Of a stretch of DNA of 64,000 bases, positions 33,446 through 41,061 are shown in pieces. How positions within the stretch are numbered: position 1 is the stretch's first letter; every line of letters starts with the position of its first letter. The notes below the pieces were generated by a model. It saw only the letters and a list, made by a program, of their open reading frames with translations. It did not search any database and was not told the DNA's origin. The position numbers and the translations under genes were made by a program. The stretch is taken from contig NZ_LAIR01000002.1 of the NCBI RefSeq assembly GCF_001247745.1, positions 3,162,001-3,226,000 of the forward strand. Direction: 5' to 3'. This DNA is from Luteipulveratus halotolerans (GTDB lineage Bacteria > Actinomycetota > Actinomycetes > Actinomycetales > Dermatophilaceae).

Positions 33446-34090
33446 ATGCATGCGCTCGGTCCCAGCTGGATGGACCCCAACTACCTGCTCGCCGAGTTCG
33501 GCGGGGCGTTCTTCTGGCTGTCGATGCTCATCGTGTTCATCGAGTGCGGTGTGCTGTTCCCGATCCTGCCCGGCGACTCGCTGCTGTTCGCGATCGGCCT
33601 GTTCACCGCGACGTCCGACCAGACCGGCTTCGACGTACCCCTGTGGCAGTCGCTGCCGCTGCTGATGATCGCGGCGTTCGCCGGCAACGTCGCCGGTTAC
33701 GAGATCGGGCGGCTCATCGGTCCCAGCCTGTACGAGCGTGACGGCCGCATCCTCAAGCGCAAGTACTTCGACCAGACCTCGGAGTTCTTCGACAAGCACG
33801 GCAACAAGGCGCTGGTCATCGGCCGCTTCGTCCCGATCGTGCGCACGTTCATCACCCTGGTCGCCGGCGTCAGCCGGATGGACCGCCGCCGCTTCTTCGT
33901 GTGGAGCGCTGTCGGCGCTGTGCTGTGGGTCGCCTCGGTGGTGCTCGCCGGCTACCTGCTCGGCAACGCCTTCCCGTGGCTCGGCGACAAGATCGACATC
34001 ATGATCCTGCTCGTGGTGCTCGTCTCGGTGCTGCCGATGGTCTGGGAGTACTACAAGCACCGCAAGGCCTCTCGGGTCACCGTCTCCTGA
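33446..34090 (+). CDS. DedA/SNARE-associated family membrane protein
   Basis: A 214-residue polytopic membrane protein of the DedA family, whose members include flippases for undecaprenyl phosphate or phospholipids. ECGVLFPILPGDSLLFAIGL carries the conserved E and the FxPxxPGD reentrant motif. GNVAGYEIGRLIGP and GRFVPIVRTFITLVAGVSRM, then DRRRFFVWSAVG, carry the other conserved blocks with the essential Arg. Four or five hydrophobic segments are visible. GTG 33443 is an alternative start one codon upstream. Confidence 0.92.
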   Translation: MHALGPSWMDPNYLLAEFGGAFFWLSMLIVFIECGVLFPILPGDSLLFAIGLFTATSDQTGFDVPLWQSLPLLMIAAFAGNVAGYEIGRLIGPSLYERDGRILKRKYFDQTSEFFDKHGNKALVIGRFVPIVRTFITLVAGVSRMDRRRFFVWSAVGAVLWVASVVLAGYLLGNAFPWLGDKIDIMILLVVLVSVLPMVWEYYKHRKASRVTVS

Positions 34091-34152
34091 TCGGAGCACG
34101 GCTGCGGCCGTGGACCCCCCCCTGAGCCCACGGCCGCCTCGCCCGCCTCACC

Positions 34153-35871
34153 TCACGCCGTCGGCCCGCCGGCGCTGCGCTCGGCGAAGATGCGGGCGTA
34201 CCTCGTGCCGGCCACCAGCAGCACCAGGCCGACGACCAGGAACGACCCGGCTCGGGCGATCCCGCCGATCGCGTCGAGGTCGAAGACGAACAGCTTGATC
34301 AGGGCCGCCACGATCACCGTCAGGCCCAGACCCAGGACGACCCGCGCGTACGCCGGCCGGCGCAGCCCCGCCATCAGCAGCGCGTAGCCGAGACCCACCC
34401 ACAGCGCGGTCGCGACGAAGTGTCCGGCGAAGAACCCGCCCGTGCTGTGCTCGACCGCGACGCCCGCGCTCACAGCGGCGACGACGACCGCGTACAGGCC
34501 CATCAGTGACGGCAGCACCAGCGACAGGGCGCGCTCGTCGTCCTGCGAGCTCATGCGGACACCGGCCAAGCCGAGGGCGGCCGCCGCGGCACTCGCCACC
34601 AGACCGGAGGCGGCCGTCGATGCTCCGAGGGTCGCGAGGGCGGCCTTCGGGACGCTCAGGGCGTGCGGATCGGCACTGACGATGAGCAGGTGGAGCGTGC
34701 CGATCAGCAGCATCAGCGCCGCGCCGATGAGGGCGGGCAACGACCGGTGCTGGCCGGCGAGCACGGCCGTGACGACAGCGACGACCAGGAACGGCGCCGA
34801 GGTGTCGTAGTCGGCGGTCAGCACCGTGCAGGCCTGCAGCACCGCGAGGCCGGCGATGGTCGCGACCGACCAGGTGGCAGTGGCCGGCAACGGGCGGGCA
34901 GCCACGGCGGCCAGCAGCACGGCGACCGCGACGGCACCCGACCAGACCGAGCTCACCGGCGACTCCATCGTGGCGCCGACCGCGATCACCGGCAGCGCGG
35001 CCAGCACCATCACGACCCCCGCAGTGACCTGATCGGGGCGTCGACGCAGCACCAGCAGACCTGCCGCGACACCGGCAGCACCGAGCACCAGCACCGAGCC
35101 CAGGGCAGCGGAGCCGATCATGCGGTCGTCGGCGGCACGTGCGGCGATCAGCGCGCAGGCCCCGATCACGGCGGGGACGGTCCGCACGGCGCCGAGCCAG
35201 GACCACCCACGCCGTACCTCGGGCACCGCGCCGACGACGGCGAAGACGGTCAGGAACATCAGCAGGGTCGGCGTCACGCCGTGCGTCAGGACCGGAGCGA
35301 GCGCGGCGGCTCCGGCGGTGACGATGACGGCGAGCAGCTGGTTGTTGCAGCGCATCGCGACGAGCGAGCCCGCCACGACGCACGCCAGGGCAGCGGCGAG
35401 CCCGACCGCCGCGGGCACCCAGTCGTAGATCGTGGTGACGGCCAGGATGTCGAGGTAGAGGCCGGCAAATCCGGTCGACAGCAGGGCCGTTCCGCCGACG
35501 CGGCCTCCGGGACGGCTGATCACGCGACCACCCGCGGCGAGCAGTGCGCCGGCGAGGACAGTGCCCCCGGTGACCCGGACCTGCGGTCCGAGCAGTCCGT
35601 GCTCGGCAGCGATCACGAGGAGCATGACGACGCCGACGAGAGTGACGGCGACACCGGCGAGCACGAGCAGACGACTGATGACACCGTCGCGCTGCCACCA
35701 CGGCACGCGCGGTGGCGCCGGAGGAGGCGCGAACGGGCCGCCGGGGCCGAGACCGCCCGGGTGGGCGCCGTACGGCGGCTGGTGAGGGACGGCGTACGCA
35801 GGTCCGTCCGGTGGCGGAGGCTGCGCGGGAAGCGACGGAGGAACGGGTGCGGGCGGAGTCGAGGTGCTCAT
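34153..35871 (-). CDS. DUF2339-like multi-pass membrane protein
   Basis: A 572-residue integral membrane protein. Residues 1-55 are cytoplasmic and rich in Pro, Gly and Tyr (SLPAQPPPPDGPAYAVPHQP). From about residue 60, some fifteen or more hydrophobic segments follow almost without loops. VPWWQRDGVISRLL before the first helix and VFDLDAIGGIARAGSFLVVG, then LVLLVAG, near the C-terminus resemble DUF2339 proteins. Function is unknown for the family. It is followed by a 62-bp gap and converges on dedA. ATG 35871 is chosen because the upstream residues are not conserved in kind. Confidence 0.8.
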   Translation of the reverse strand: MSTSTPPAPVPPSLPAQPPPPDGPAYAVPHQPPYGAHPGGLGPGGPFAPPPAPPRVPWWQRDGVISRLLVLAGVAVTLVGVVMLLVIAAEHGLLGPQVRVTGGTVLAGALLAAGGRVISRPGGRVGGTALLSTGFAGLYLDILAVTTIYDWVPAAVGLAAALACVVAGSLVAMRCNNQLLAVIVTAGAAALAPVLTHGVTPTLLMFLTVFAVVGAVPEVRRGWSWLGAVRTVPAVIGACALIAARAADDRMIGSAALGSVLVLGAAGVAAGLLVLRRRPDQVTAGVVMVLAALPVIAVGATMESPVSSVWSGAVAVAVLLAAVAARPLPATATWSVATIAGLAVLQACTVLTADYDTSAPFLVVAVVTAVLAGQHRSLPALIGAALMLLIGTLHLLIVSADPHALSVPKAALATLGASTAASGLVASAAAAALGLAGVRMSSQDDERALSLVLPSLMGLYAVVVAAVSAGVAVEHSTGGFFAGHFVATALWVGLGYALLMAGLRRPAYARVVLGLGLTVIVAALIKLFVFDLDAIGGIARAGSFLVVGLVLLVAGTRYARIFAERSAGGPTA

Positions 35872-35968
35872 GTGTACGAGCCTCGCGCCGGCCAGGGGCA
35901 TCCGGCCTGAGTAGAACCACCCGCGCGACCCGGGGACTTCGCCGTACGCCGGGTGCGTGCTGCCGCGG

Positions 35969-36637
35969 TCAGCCCTCGTCGATGCCCTGCTCGATGGCGT
36001 AACGGGCGAGCTCGACCCGGTTGGCGAGCTGCAGCTTGCGCAGCGTCGACTGCACGTGGTTCTCGACCGTGCGGTGACTCAGGCTCAACCGCGTGCCGAT
36101 CTGGCGGGCGGTGAGGCCCTTGGCGACCAGCCGCAGCACCTCGGTCTCACGGTCGGTGAGGCTCGGCAGCTGGGGGCCGTCACTCGGCGGTGGCGCCGTG
36201 GACATGCGGCGGTACTCGCCGAGGACGAGGCCGGCGAGGCCGGGCGTGAAGACGGCCTGGCCGGTGGACGTCGCGGTCACGGCATCGACCAGCTCTGCGG
36301 CGGATGCCGACTTGACCAGGTAGCCCGACGCACCCGCCTTGACGGCGTCGAGGACGTCGTCGCGCTCGGACGACGCCGACAGCACCAGCACGTGGGCCTC
36401 GGGCGCCGCCTCGAGGACGGCAGCCGTGGCCTCGGCGCCGTTGCCGTCGGTGAGCTGCATGTCCATCAGCACCACCTGCGGGGTGGTCGCGGCAGCGCGC
36501 CTCGCGGCGGACTGGACGCCGTCGGCCGTCGCGACCACGTCGAACCCGGCCGCGGTGAGGTCGCGGCTCACCCCGTCACGCCACATCGGGTGGTCGTCGA
36601 CCACCATCACCGTGACCTGTACGTCGTCGTCACCCAC
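35969..36637 (-). CDS. NarL/LuxR-family response regulator (MacR-like)
   Basis: A 222-residue two-component response regulator. The receiver domain has VMVVDDHPMWRDGV, phosphoacceptor Asp59 in VVLMDMQLTDG, and the conserved Lys in SGYLVKSAS. The output domain is a LuxR helix-turn-helix (LTDRETEVLRLVAKGLTARQ, then IGTRLSLSHRTVENHV). It starts with GTG 22 bp after the histidine kinase stop, so both come from one message. Target genes are not identifiable; nearby envelope genes (rpf, lemA) are tempting but unproven. Confidence 0.92.
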   Translation of the reverse strand: MGDDDVQVTVMVVDDHPMWRDGVSRDLTAAGFDVVATADGVQSAARRAAATTPQVVLMDMQLTDGNGAEATAAVLEAAPEAHVLVLSASSERDDVLDAVKAGASGYLVKSASAAELVDAVTATSTGQAVFTPGLAGLVLGEYRRMSTAPPPSDGPQLPSLTDRETEVLRLVAKGLTARQIGTRLSLSHRTVENHVQSTLRKLQLANRVELARYAIEQGIDEG

Positions 36638-36659
36638 GTGTGCTGCTCTCCTTCGTCAC

Positions 36660-37796
36660 TCAGCTGCCGGCGAGCGGGACGCGCAGCTCCCACTCGGTGC
36701 CCTCGCCCGGGGCCGTCTCCAGCAGGGCCTGACCGCCCAGCTCCTCGACGCGCCCGCGGATCGACTTGCTCACGCCCATCCTGCCCTCTGCCTCGGCGGC
36801 CGCGAGGCGACCCGGGTCGATCCCGACGCCGTCGTCGCGCACGGTGACGACGACCTCGCCGGGCAGGTCCTCGACCAGGACGAAGGCGCGGGCGTCGGGG
36901 CCGGCGTGCCGGTCGACGTTGGCGAGCACCGTGCGTACGGCGCCCTCAAGACCGTCCGCGACGTGACGAGGGACGAGGACGGCCGATGCCGGTGCGGACA
37001 CCTCGACCTCCGACGAGACCACCGCACGCAGGTGCCGCCGCAGGTCGACGAGCCCGCCGGAACCCTGCGTGGGGGCGGCCTGCTCCGACAGCAGCACGCG
37101 CAACGCCTGCTCCTGCTCACCCGCCAGCCGCGCGAGCTCACCGATCTCGCCGCTCGCACCAGCACCGCGGCGTCGCATCAGCGCGAGCACCTGCAGGACG
37201 CCGTCGTGCACCTCGCGCGCGAGACGCTCACGTTCAGCGGTGGCGGCTCTGATGCGGACCGCCTCGGCGAGCTGCTCGTTGGCTCGCCGGGCAGCCGACG
37301 CCGCCACGCCCATCGTGAGGCCGGCGGTCACCATGACCGGGACCGTGGAGTCCTGCAGGACGCGCCCGAGGTCGTGCGTCACGTGCAGGCTGAGCAGGCC
37401 CAGCAGCAGACCGCTGCCCATACCGCCCCACGGCCCCCACAGCACCGCCGTCGAGAGCACCGCGTTGGTCACCCACAAGGTCGTGGGCAAGGTCTGGTGC
37501 GACGTCCACCAGCTCTCGTCGCTGACCAGGCGGCTGGCGTACATCAGCAGCACCGCGACCACGTGATCGGCGATGACGACCTGCTGGCGTCGGCGGCCCG
37601 CCGCGAGCGCGACCGTCGCGACGAGCGACCACGCGACGAGAACGCCGATGAGAGCCCAGCTGAGGGTGGGCCGCGTGTGGTGACCGTCGGAGGTGACCTG
37701 GACCTGAGTGCCGACGGCGTACAGGACGGTGGCGATGCGGAAGGCCTGGGCTGCGCGCCACAACGGCCGGGTCGGGTCGTCGACGTCGTCAGCCAT
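36660..37796 (-). CDS. sensor histidine kinase (MacS-like)
   Basis: A 378-residue membrane sensor kinase. The N-terminal half has about five hydrophobic segments (residues 45-165) resembling the DUF5931/MacS sensor region and no large outer domain. The phosphoacceptor is His197 in LAREVHDGVLQ, the HisKA_3 type. The ATPase domain ends with VTVRDDGVGIDPGRL and GRMGVSKSIRGRVEELGGQ. This type signals to NarL-class regulators, as its neighbour is. A probable ECF-type promoter and a leader hairpin lie upstream. Confidence 0.9.
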   Translation of the reverse strand: MADDVDDPTRPLWRAAQAFRIATVLYAVGTQVQVTSDGHHTRPTLSWALIGVLVAWSLVATVALAAGRRRQQVVIADHVVAVLLMYASRLVSDESWWTSHQTLPTTLWVTNAVLSTAVLWGPWGGMGSGLLLGLLSLHVTHDLGRVLQDSTVPVMVTAGLTMGVAASAARRANEQLAEAVRIRAATAERERLAREVHDGVLQVLALMRRRGAGASGEIGELARLAGEQEQALRVLLSEQAAPTQGSGGLVDLRRHLRAVVSSEVEVSAPASAVLVPRHVADGLEGAVRTVLANVDRHAGPDARAFVLVEDLPGEVVVTVRDDGVGIDPGRLAAAEAEGRMGVSKSIRGRVEELGGQALLETAPGEGTEWELRVPLAGS

Positions 37797-37846
37797 GGTC
37801 CACATCATGCTGCGTCGGGCCCCGCGGGAGCGCCCCGGGCACAGCG

Positions 37847-37880
37847 AAGGGGCTGAGCGTCCCCCGACGCCCAGCCCCTT
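37847..37880 (-). other. leader hairpin upstream of the sensor kinase
   Basis: AAGGGGCTG-A-GCGTC, a four-base loop, then GACGC-C-CAGCCCCTT: a long stem with one mismatch, lying 50-85 bp before the kinase start and downstream of the predicted promoter. It could be an attenuator or an RNA-stability element. Confidence 0.55.
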
Positions 37881-37913
37881 TCAACCGACCCCTCGGCTGT
37901 CACTGCTACTGCC

Positions 37914-37942
37914 TAGACGCGATGACCCCCCACGAAGGTTGC
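37914..37942 (-). promoter_or_regulatory. ECF (sigma-E-like) promoter of the two-component operon
   Basis: On the minus strand GCAACC (37937-37942) is followed after 17 bases by CGTCTA (37914-37919). AACC...CGTC is the motif of cell-envelope-stress ECF sigma factors in actinobacteria such as Streptomyces sigma-E. It would give a leader of about 110 nt containing the hairpin. Confidence 0.5.
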
Positions 37943-37995
37943 GCCGACGGGCAGAAAGTTTTCGGAGATCTTTCAGGGCGTTCCTGGGGGACGCC

Positions 37996-38031
37996 AAGAG
38001 CCCCGGAAGCCGTGCGGCTTCCGGGGCTCTT
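37996..38031. terminator. perfect rho-independent-type terminator of rpf
   Basis: AAGAGCCCCGGAAGCC, loop GTGC, then the exact complement: a 16-bp stem 14 bp after the rpf stop on the minus strand. Confidence 0.85.
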
Positions 38032-38044
38032 CAGACGTGCTGGA

Positions 38045-38797
38045 TCACGCAGGCAGGTTGAGCACCTGGCCGACGAAGATCAGGTTGGGGTTGCTGACAG
38101 TCTTGCTGTTAGCGGCCCACAGCTGACGCCAGCTGCTGACGTCGTACTTCTCGGCGAGCTTGCCGAGGGTGTCGCCGGCCTCGACGGTGATCTGCTTGTC
38201 ACCGGCCTTGACGGACGGCACGGAGTGCACGTGGCGCTTGGTCGCGTGCTTCGGCGCGCGGACCTCGTGACGCTCGGCCTTCTTCTCGACCTTGGGCGCG
38301 TCGACGTGCTTGCGCTCGACCTTGCGCTCGGCCTTCTTCTCGACCTTGCGCTCGGACTTCTTCTCGACCTTGCGCTCGGACTTCTTCTCGACCTTGACGT
38401 CGGAGCCACGCGAGGCGCGGTCGGAGTCGCTGCCCGCGGAGGCGGCGCCACCGTTGGAGCGGGTCAGGCCGGCACGCTTGGAGCAGACCGGCCACGCGCC
38501 GGGGCCCTGGCCCTCGAGGACGCGCTGAGCGACGCGGATCTGCTCGGAGCGGCTGGCGTTCTCGGGCGAGCCGGAGCCGCCGAACGCACGCCAGGTGGAC
38601 GGAGTGAACTGCAGGCCTCCGGAGAAACCGTTGCCGGTGTCGATGCTCCAGTTGCCGCCGGACTCGCACTGCGCGACGCGGTCCCAGACGTTGCCGTCTG
38701 CGTGGGCCTGGCCAGCGGTCCCAACCGAGACGGCGGCAGCAGCCGCGGCGCCGGTCGCAACCAGGGTGGTCACTCGTGCCTTGCGATTGTTGAGCAA
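38045..38797 (-). CDS. resuscitation-promoting factor with C-terminal LysM (secreted muralytic enzyme)
   Basis: A 250-residue secreted protein. A Sec signal peptide (LNNRKARVTTLVATGAAA, ending QAHA) precedes the Rpf transglycosylase domain WDRVAQCESGGNWSIDTGNG, FSGGLQFTPSTWRAFGGSG with the catalytic Glu in CESGG. A Lys/Glu/Arg-rich linker follows, with tandem repeats of SERKVEKK and variants (about residues 125-195). The C-terminal LysM begins QITVEAGDTLGKLAEKYDVS and binds peptidoglycan. The enzyme cleaves peptidoglycan and wakes dormant cells. TTG 38797 is preferred to an upstream start because GAAGGGAAG lies just before it and it begins the signal peptide. Confidence 0.92.
   Translation of the reverse strand: MLNNRKARVTTLVATGAAAAAAVSVGTAGQAHADGNVWDRVAQCESGGNWSIDTGNGFSGGLQFTPSTWRAFGGSGSPENASRSEQIRVAQRVLEGQGPGAWPVCSKRAGLTRSNGGAASAGSDSDRASRGSDVKVEKKSERKVEKKSERKVEKKAERKVERKHVDAPKVEKKAERHEVRAPKHATKRHVHSVPSVKAGDKQITVEAGDTLGKLAEKYDVSSWRQLWAANSKTVSNPNLIFVGQVLNLPA
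38313..38400 (-). repeat. tandem repeats encoding the SERKVEKK linker of Rpf
   Basis: A 24-bp unit (on the plus strand CTTCTTCTCGACCTTGCGCT and four bases) recurs about three times with near-identity, then degenerates. The number of units may vary between strains by slippage and would change the reach of the linker between enzyme and LysM domain. Confidence 0.7.
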
Positions 38798-39004
38798 AGT
38801 CTTCCCTTCGTGTTGCCGCCTCGCAGCGCACAGTGGCAAGGCACCCGATCCGGGTGTCGTGCCGCGGTGTTGTGCTCCGCCCCTCGCCTGGTTCCGGTAG
38901 TTCCGGTGTTGCGCTCACAGGAGGGATAGGCGAGTGAGCGCACCAGATGCTCAGCCCATACAGGTCAGGAGGACTGGGTTGAGCATGACCGCGAGGTCAG
39001 GGGA

Positions 39005-39033
39005 GTAACCGTTTCGTGACCGTGATTCGTTAC
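39005..39033 (-). promoter_or_regulatory. GTNAC repeats, possible MtrA-type site
   Basis: On the plus strand GTAAC (39005), GTGAC (39016) and GTTAC (39029) recur with spacings of 11 and 13. MtrA, which controls rpf and other wall hydrolases in actinobacteria, binds GTNAC direct repeats; GlnR sites look similar. Confidence 0.4.
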
Positions 39034-39044
39034 CGGAAAAGGTC

Positions 39045-39066
39045 GATTGTGACGGGCATCACAATC
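39045..39066. promoter_or_regulatory. Crp-type operator upstream of rpf
   Basis: GATTGTGA-N6-TCACAATC is a perfect 8-bp-arm dyad containing the consensus TGTGA-N6-TCACA. In Mycobacterium tuberculosis the Crp homologue activates rpfA, so the same control is plausible here. The site is about 250 bp upstream of the TTG. Confidence 0.75.
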
Positions 39067-39125
39067 TTTGACCTACCGTCGAACGGCCGGATGCGCTAGG
39101 CAAATCGCCGGGCTGACCTGGGACT

Positions 39126-40013
39126 TCAACCTTGAGGAGTCGAACCCTGCGGCGGCTGTCCCTGATCGGGGAAATTTCCGCCCGGCGGCGGGTAACCCGG
39201 GCCCTGCGACGGACCGGCGGGCGAGCTGCCCGGGCCGTACGGGGGCTGTCCGCCCTGGGGCGACTGGGGCGCCTGAGGCGACTGGGGCTGGGGCGCCTGG
39301 TACGGCTGGGGCTGTCCGCCCTGCTGGTACGGCTGCGACTGGGGCGGGACCTGGGTCGGTGCGGCCGCCTGACCGGTCTGGACCGAGCCCGGCTGCACCG
39401 GCGAGCCGGCGTCGGAGACGGCCGGAGCACCCGGGCCGCCCGCTGCCGAACCGGCTCCGAAGCTGACGCTCGGGGCGTTGCGCGCCTGCTCATCGACCTC
39501 GAAGTACTCCTCCTTCGTGATCTTGGCGAAGCCCGCGATGATGTTGGTGGGCACGGTCTCGACCTTGGTGTTGAGCTCGCGCACGTTGGCGTTGTAGTAG
39601 CGCCGGCCCGCTGCGATGCGGTCCTCGGTCGAAGACAGCTCGTTCTGCAGGGCCATGAAGTTCTGGTTGGCCTTCAGGTCGGGGTAGGCCTCAGCGACCG
39701 CCATCAGGCGGCCGAGCGCCTGGGTCAGCATGTTCTCGTTCTGCGCCGCAGCGGCCGGCGTGCTCGCACCGCTGACCGCGGCCGCGCGGGCACGGATGAC
39801 CTCCTCGAGCGTGCCGCGCTCGTGCGCGGCATACCCCTTGACGGTCTCGACGAGGTTGGGGATGAGGTCGTGCCGGCGCTTGAGCTCGACGTCGACCTGG
39901 TGCCAGGCCTCCTGGACGAGGTTGCGGAGCTTGATCAGGCCGTTGTAGGCGAAGACCGCCCACAGGACGAGGAGGACCAGGACGACGACGATGCCGATCA
40001 GGACCCACATCAT
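39126..40013 (-). CDS. LemA-family membrane protein with a Pro/Gln-rich tail
   Basis: A 295-residue protein. One N-terminal transmembrane helix (residues 2-24) is followed by YNGLIKLRNLVQEAWHQVDV, then ELKRRHDLIPNLVETVKGYA, the LemA signature, and a long helical domain ending FAKITKEEYFEVDEQARNAP. The last 100 or so residues are an unusual low-complexity tail rich in Pro, Gln, Gly and Ser, not usual in the family. LemA proteins are of uncertain function and often sit near envelope proteases. ATG 40013 follows AGGT; a second ATG is the next codon. Confidence 0.9.
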   Translation of the reverse strand: MMWVLIGIVVVLVLLVLWAVFAYNGLIKLRNLVQEAWHQVDVELKRRHDLIPNLVETVKGYAAHERGTLEEVIRARAAAVSGASTPAAAAQNENMLTQALGRLMAVAEAYPDLKANQNFMALQNELSSTEDRIAAGRRYYNANVRELNTKVETVPTNIIAGFAKITKEEYFEVDEQARNAPSVSFGAGSAAGGPGAPAVSDAGSPVQPGSVQTGQAAAPTQVPPQSQPYQQGGQPQPYQAPQPQSPQAPQSPQGGQPPYGPGSSPAGPSQGPGYPPPGGNFPDQGQPPQGSTPQG

Positions 40014-40121
40014 GGGAGTTACCTGCTTTCTCGCAGATTCGAGGACTGCGATGAGCCTAGCCAAGGCGAGCCCGCTCGTACCCGCTCTCCACAGGTGCGG
40101 CGTACGCCGGCCGCGACCGCA

Positions 40122-40164
40122 CGAGCGGCGCGACCCGCCGTCGATCCGGGAGTCGCGCCGCTCG
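40122..40164. terminator. terminator of the surface-protein gene
   Basis: CGAGCGGCGCGAC and GTCGCGCCGCTCG form a perfect 13-bp stem with a 17-base loop, just after the minus-strand stop at 40179. Confidence 0.8.
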
Positions 40165-40178
40165 GCGGGGACGTGGTC

Positions 40179-40928
40179 TCAGCCGCGACGTCGCCGGCGG
40201 CCGACCAGGACGGTCGCGCCGGCACCGACCAGGCCCACGGCACCGACGCCGAGGCCGGCTGCGGTCAGGGTGTTGCCGCCGTCACCCGCGGCCACACCAC
40301 CGTCGACCGGCGGGCCCACGGTGATGGTGGCGAATGCCGGGTTGGGCGTGTCGAAGGTGCACGAGCCCGCGGTCAGCACCAGCGTGTTGGTCGTCCACGA
40401 GACCGTGAGCTTGCTGGCCGCGAGTCGGACGACGCCCGGGGTCGACGTGGTGGTCTCGAGCGAGCCGAGGCCGGTGGCGGTCGTGGTGATGGGACCGGAT
40501 GCGGGGATCGGCGTACTGGGGATGGCCATGAGCGGTGCCAACCGCACGCCGGGCAGCAGCACCGGGCCGGAGGTCGCGTAGGGCAGCGTGTTGCCGACTC
40601 CGGCGAGGAAGCTGCTCGGCTTGAGCAGCTGCTTGCGCACGTCGTCCGCGTAGGCGGTGTCCGTCGTGATCGTGGCCTTGACCGTCGGCGCCGCGATGAG
40701 CGAGCTCACCGGCACGGTGGCCCGGGCGTTGGTCGAGATGTCGGCGGTCCAGTGGTAGGTCTTGGTGACGAAGTTGGTCGTCAGGGTGCAGGTGATCGGC
40801 ACGGGCCCGGTGCCCGGTGCAGTGCTGGCCGCGTGCGCGGTCGGTGTCGCCAGCCCCATCGACAGGGCGACGGCCCCGCCGACCGCGCCCAGTGCTGCCA
40901 GCCGACGTCGCGTGGTGGTCGTGTCCAC
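40179..40928 (-). CDS. secreted surface protein with C-terminal membrane anchor
   Basis: A 249-residue exported protein. GTG 40928 follows GAGGGGACC and opens a signal peptide (twin Arg-rich start TTTTRRRLAALGAVGGAVAL, cleavage after TAHA). The mature part is Thr/Ser/Pro-rich and predicted beta, with VPITCTLTTNFVTKTYHWTA near the start and TAGSCTFDTPNPAF late; the two Cys may pair. The C-terminus is a hydrophobic helix followed by GRRRRRG, a sortase-like tail, but I see no LPxTG. It resembles wall-associated proteins with DUF6801-like folds. Function unknown. Confidence 0.72.
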   Translation of the reverse strand: MDTTTTRRRLAALGAVGGAVALSMGLATPTAHAASTAPGTGPVPITCTLTTNFVTKTYHWTADISTNARATVPVSSLIAAPTVKATITTDTAYADDVRKQLLKPSSFLAGVGNTLPYATSGPVLLPGVRLAPLMAIPSTPIPASGPITTTATGLGSLETTTSTPGVVRLAASKLTVSWTTNTLVLTAGSCTFDTPNPAFATITVGPPVDGGVAAGDGGNTLTAAGLGVGAVGLVGAGATVLVGRRRRRG

Positions 40929-40974
40929 GGTCCCCTCGTTTCTCGGGCGGCGCACCCTGGCGCAAACCCCTCGG

Positions 40975-40994
40975 GCGCTACTCCGCAGTAGCGC
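40975..40994 (-). other. leader hairpin of the surface-protein gene
   Basis: GCGCTACT, loop CCGC, AGTAGCGC: a perfect 8-bp stem about 50 bp upstream of the GTG. It would lie in the 5' leader of the message. Confidence 0.5.
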
Positions 40995-41015
40995 GTGCGC
41001 GCATGTTATGGAGAA

Positions 41016-41031
41016 TGTGACCTGCGTCGCA
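41016..41031. promoter_or_regulatory. Crp-like site upstream of the surface-protein gene
   Basis: TGTGA-N6-TCGCA differs from the Crp consensus TGTGA-N6-TCACA at one base. It lies about 90 bp upstream of the start, consistent with activation. The rpf gene 2 kb away has a perfect copy. Confidence 0.5.
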
Positions 41032-41061
41032 CCGGAACGGCGATTTCTTCTCAGCCCGCGT

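Larger units (their letters stand above)
38798..39125 (-). promoter_or_regulatory. rpf upstream region: structured leader and operators (328-bp gap)
   Basis: No gene is seen here. Reading towards rpf there is a Crp-type site (39045-39066), three GTNAC words (39005-39033), then a probable transcribed leader with hairpins at 38947-38986 (12-bp arms, one mismatch), 38911-38941 (perfect GCGCTCAC/GTGAGCGC) and about 38838-38865 (CACCCG/CGGGTG). Many actinobacterial rpf genes have a c-di-AMP riboswitch at this place, but I cannot find its conserved core, so the structure may be different. Confidence 0.5.

Noticed and set aside
38798..39045. c-di-AMP (ydaO) riboswitch before rpf
   Set aside because: The position is right for actinobacteria, but I could not find the conserved core words, only hairpins. 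I therefore list a structured leader and do not name a riboswitch.
40179..40928. sortase-anchored LPxTG protein
   Set aside because: The C-terminal helix and Arg tail fit, but no LPxTG-type motif precedes the helix.
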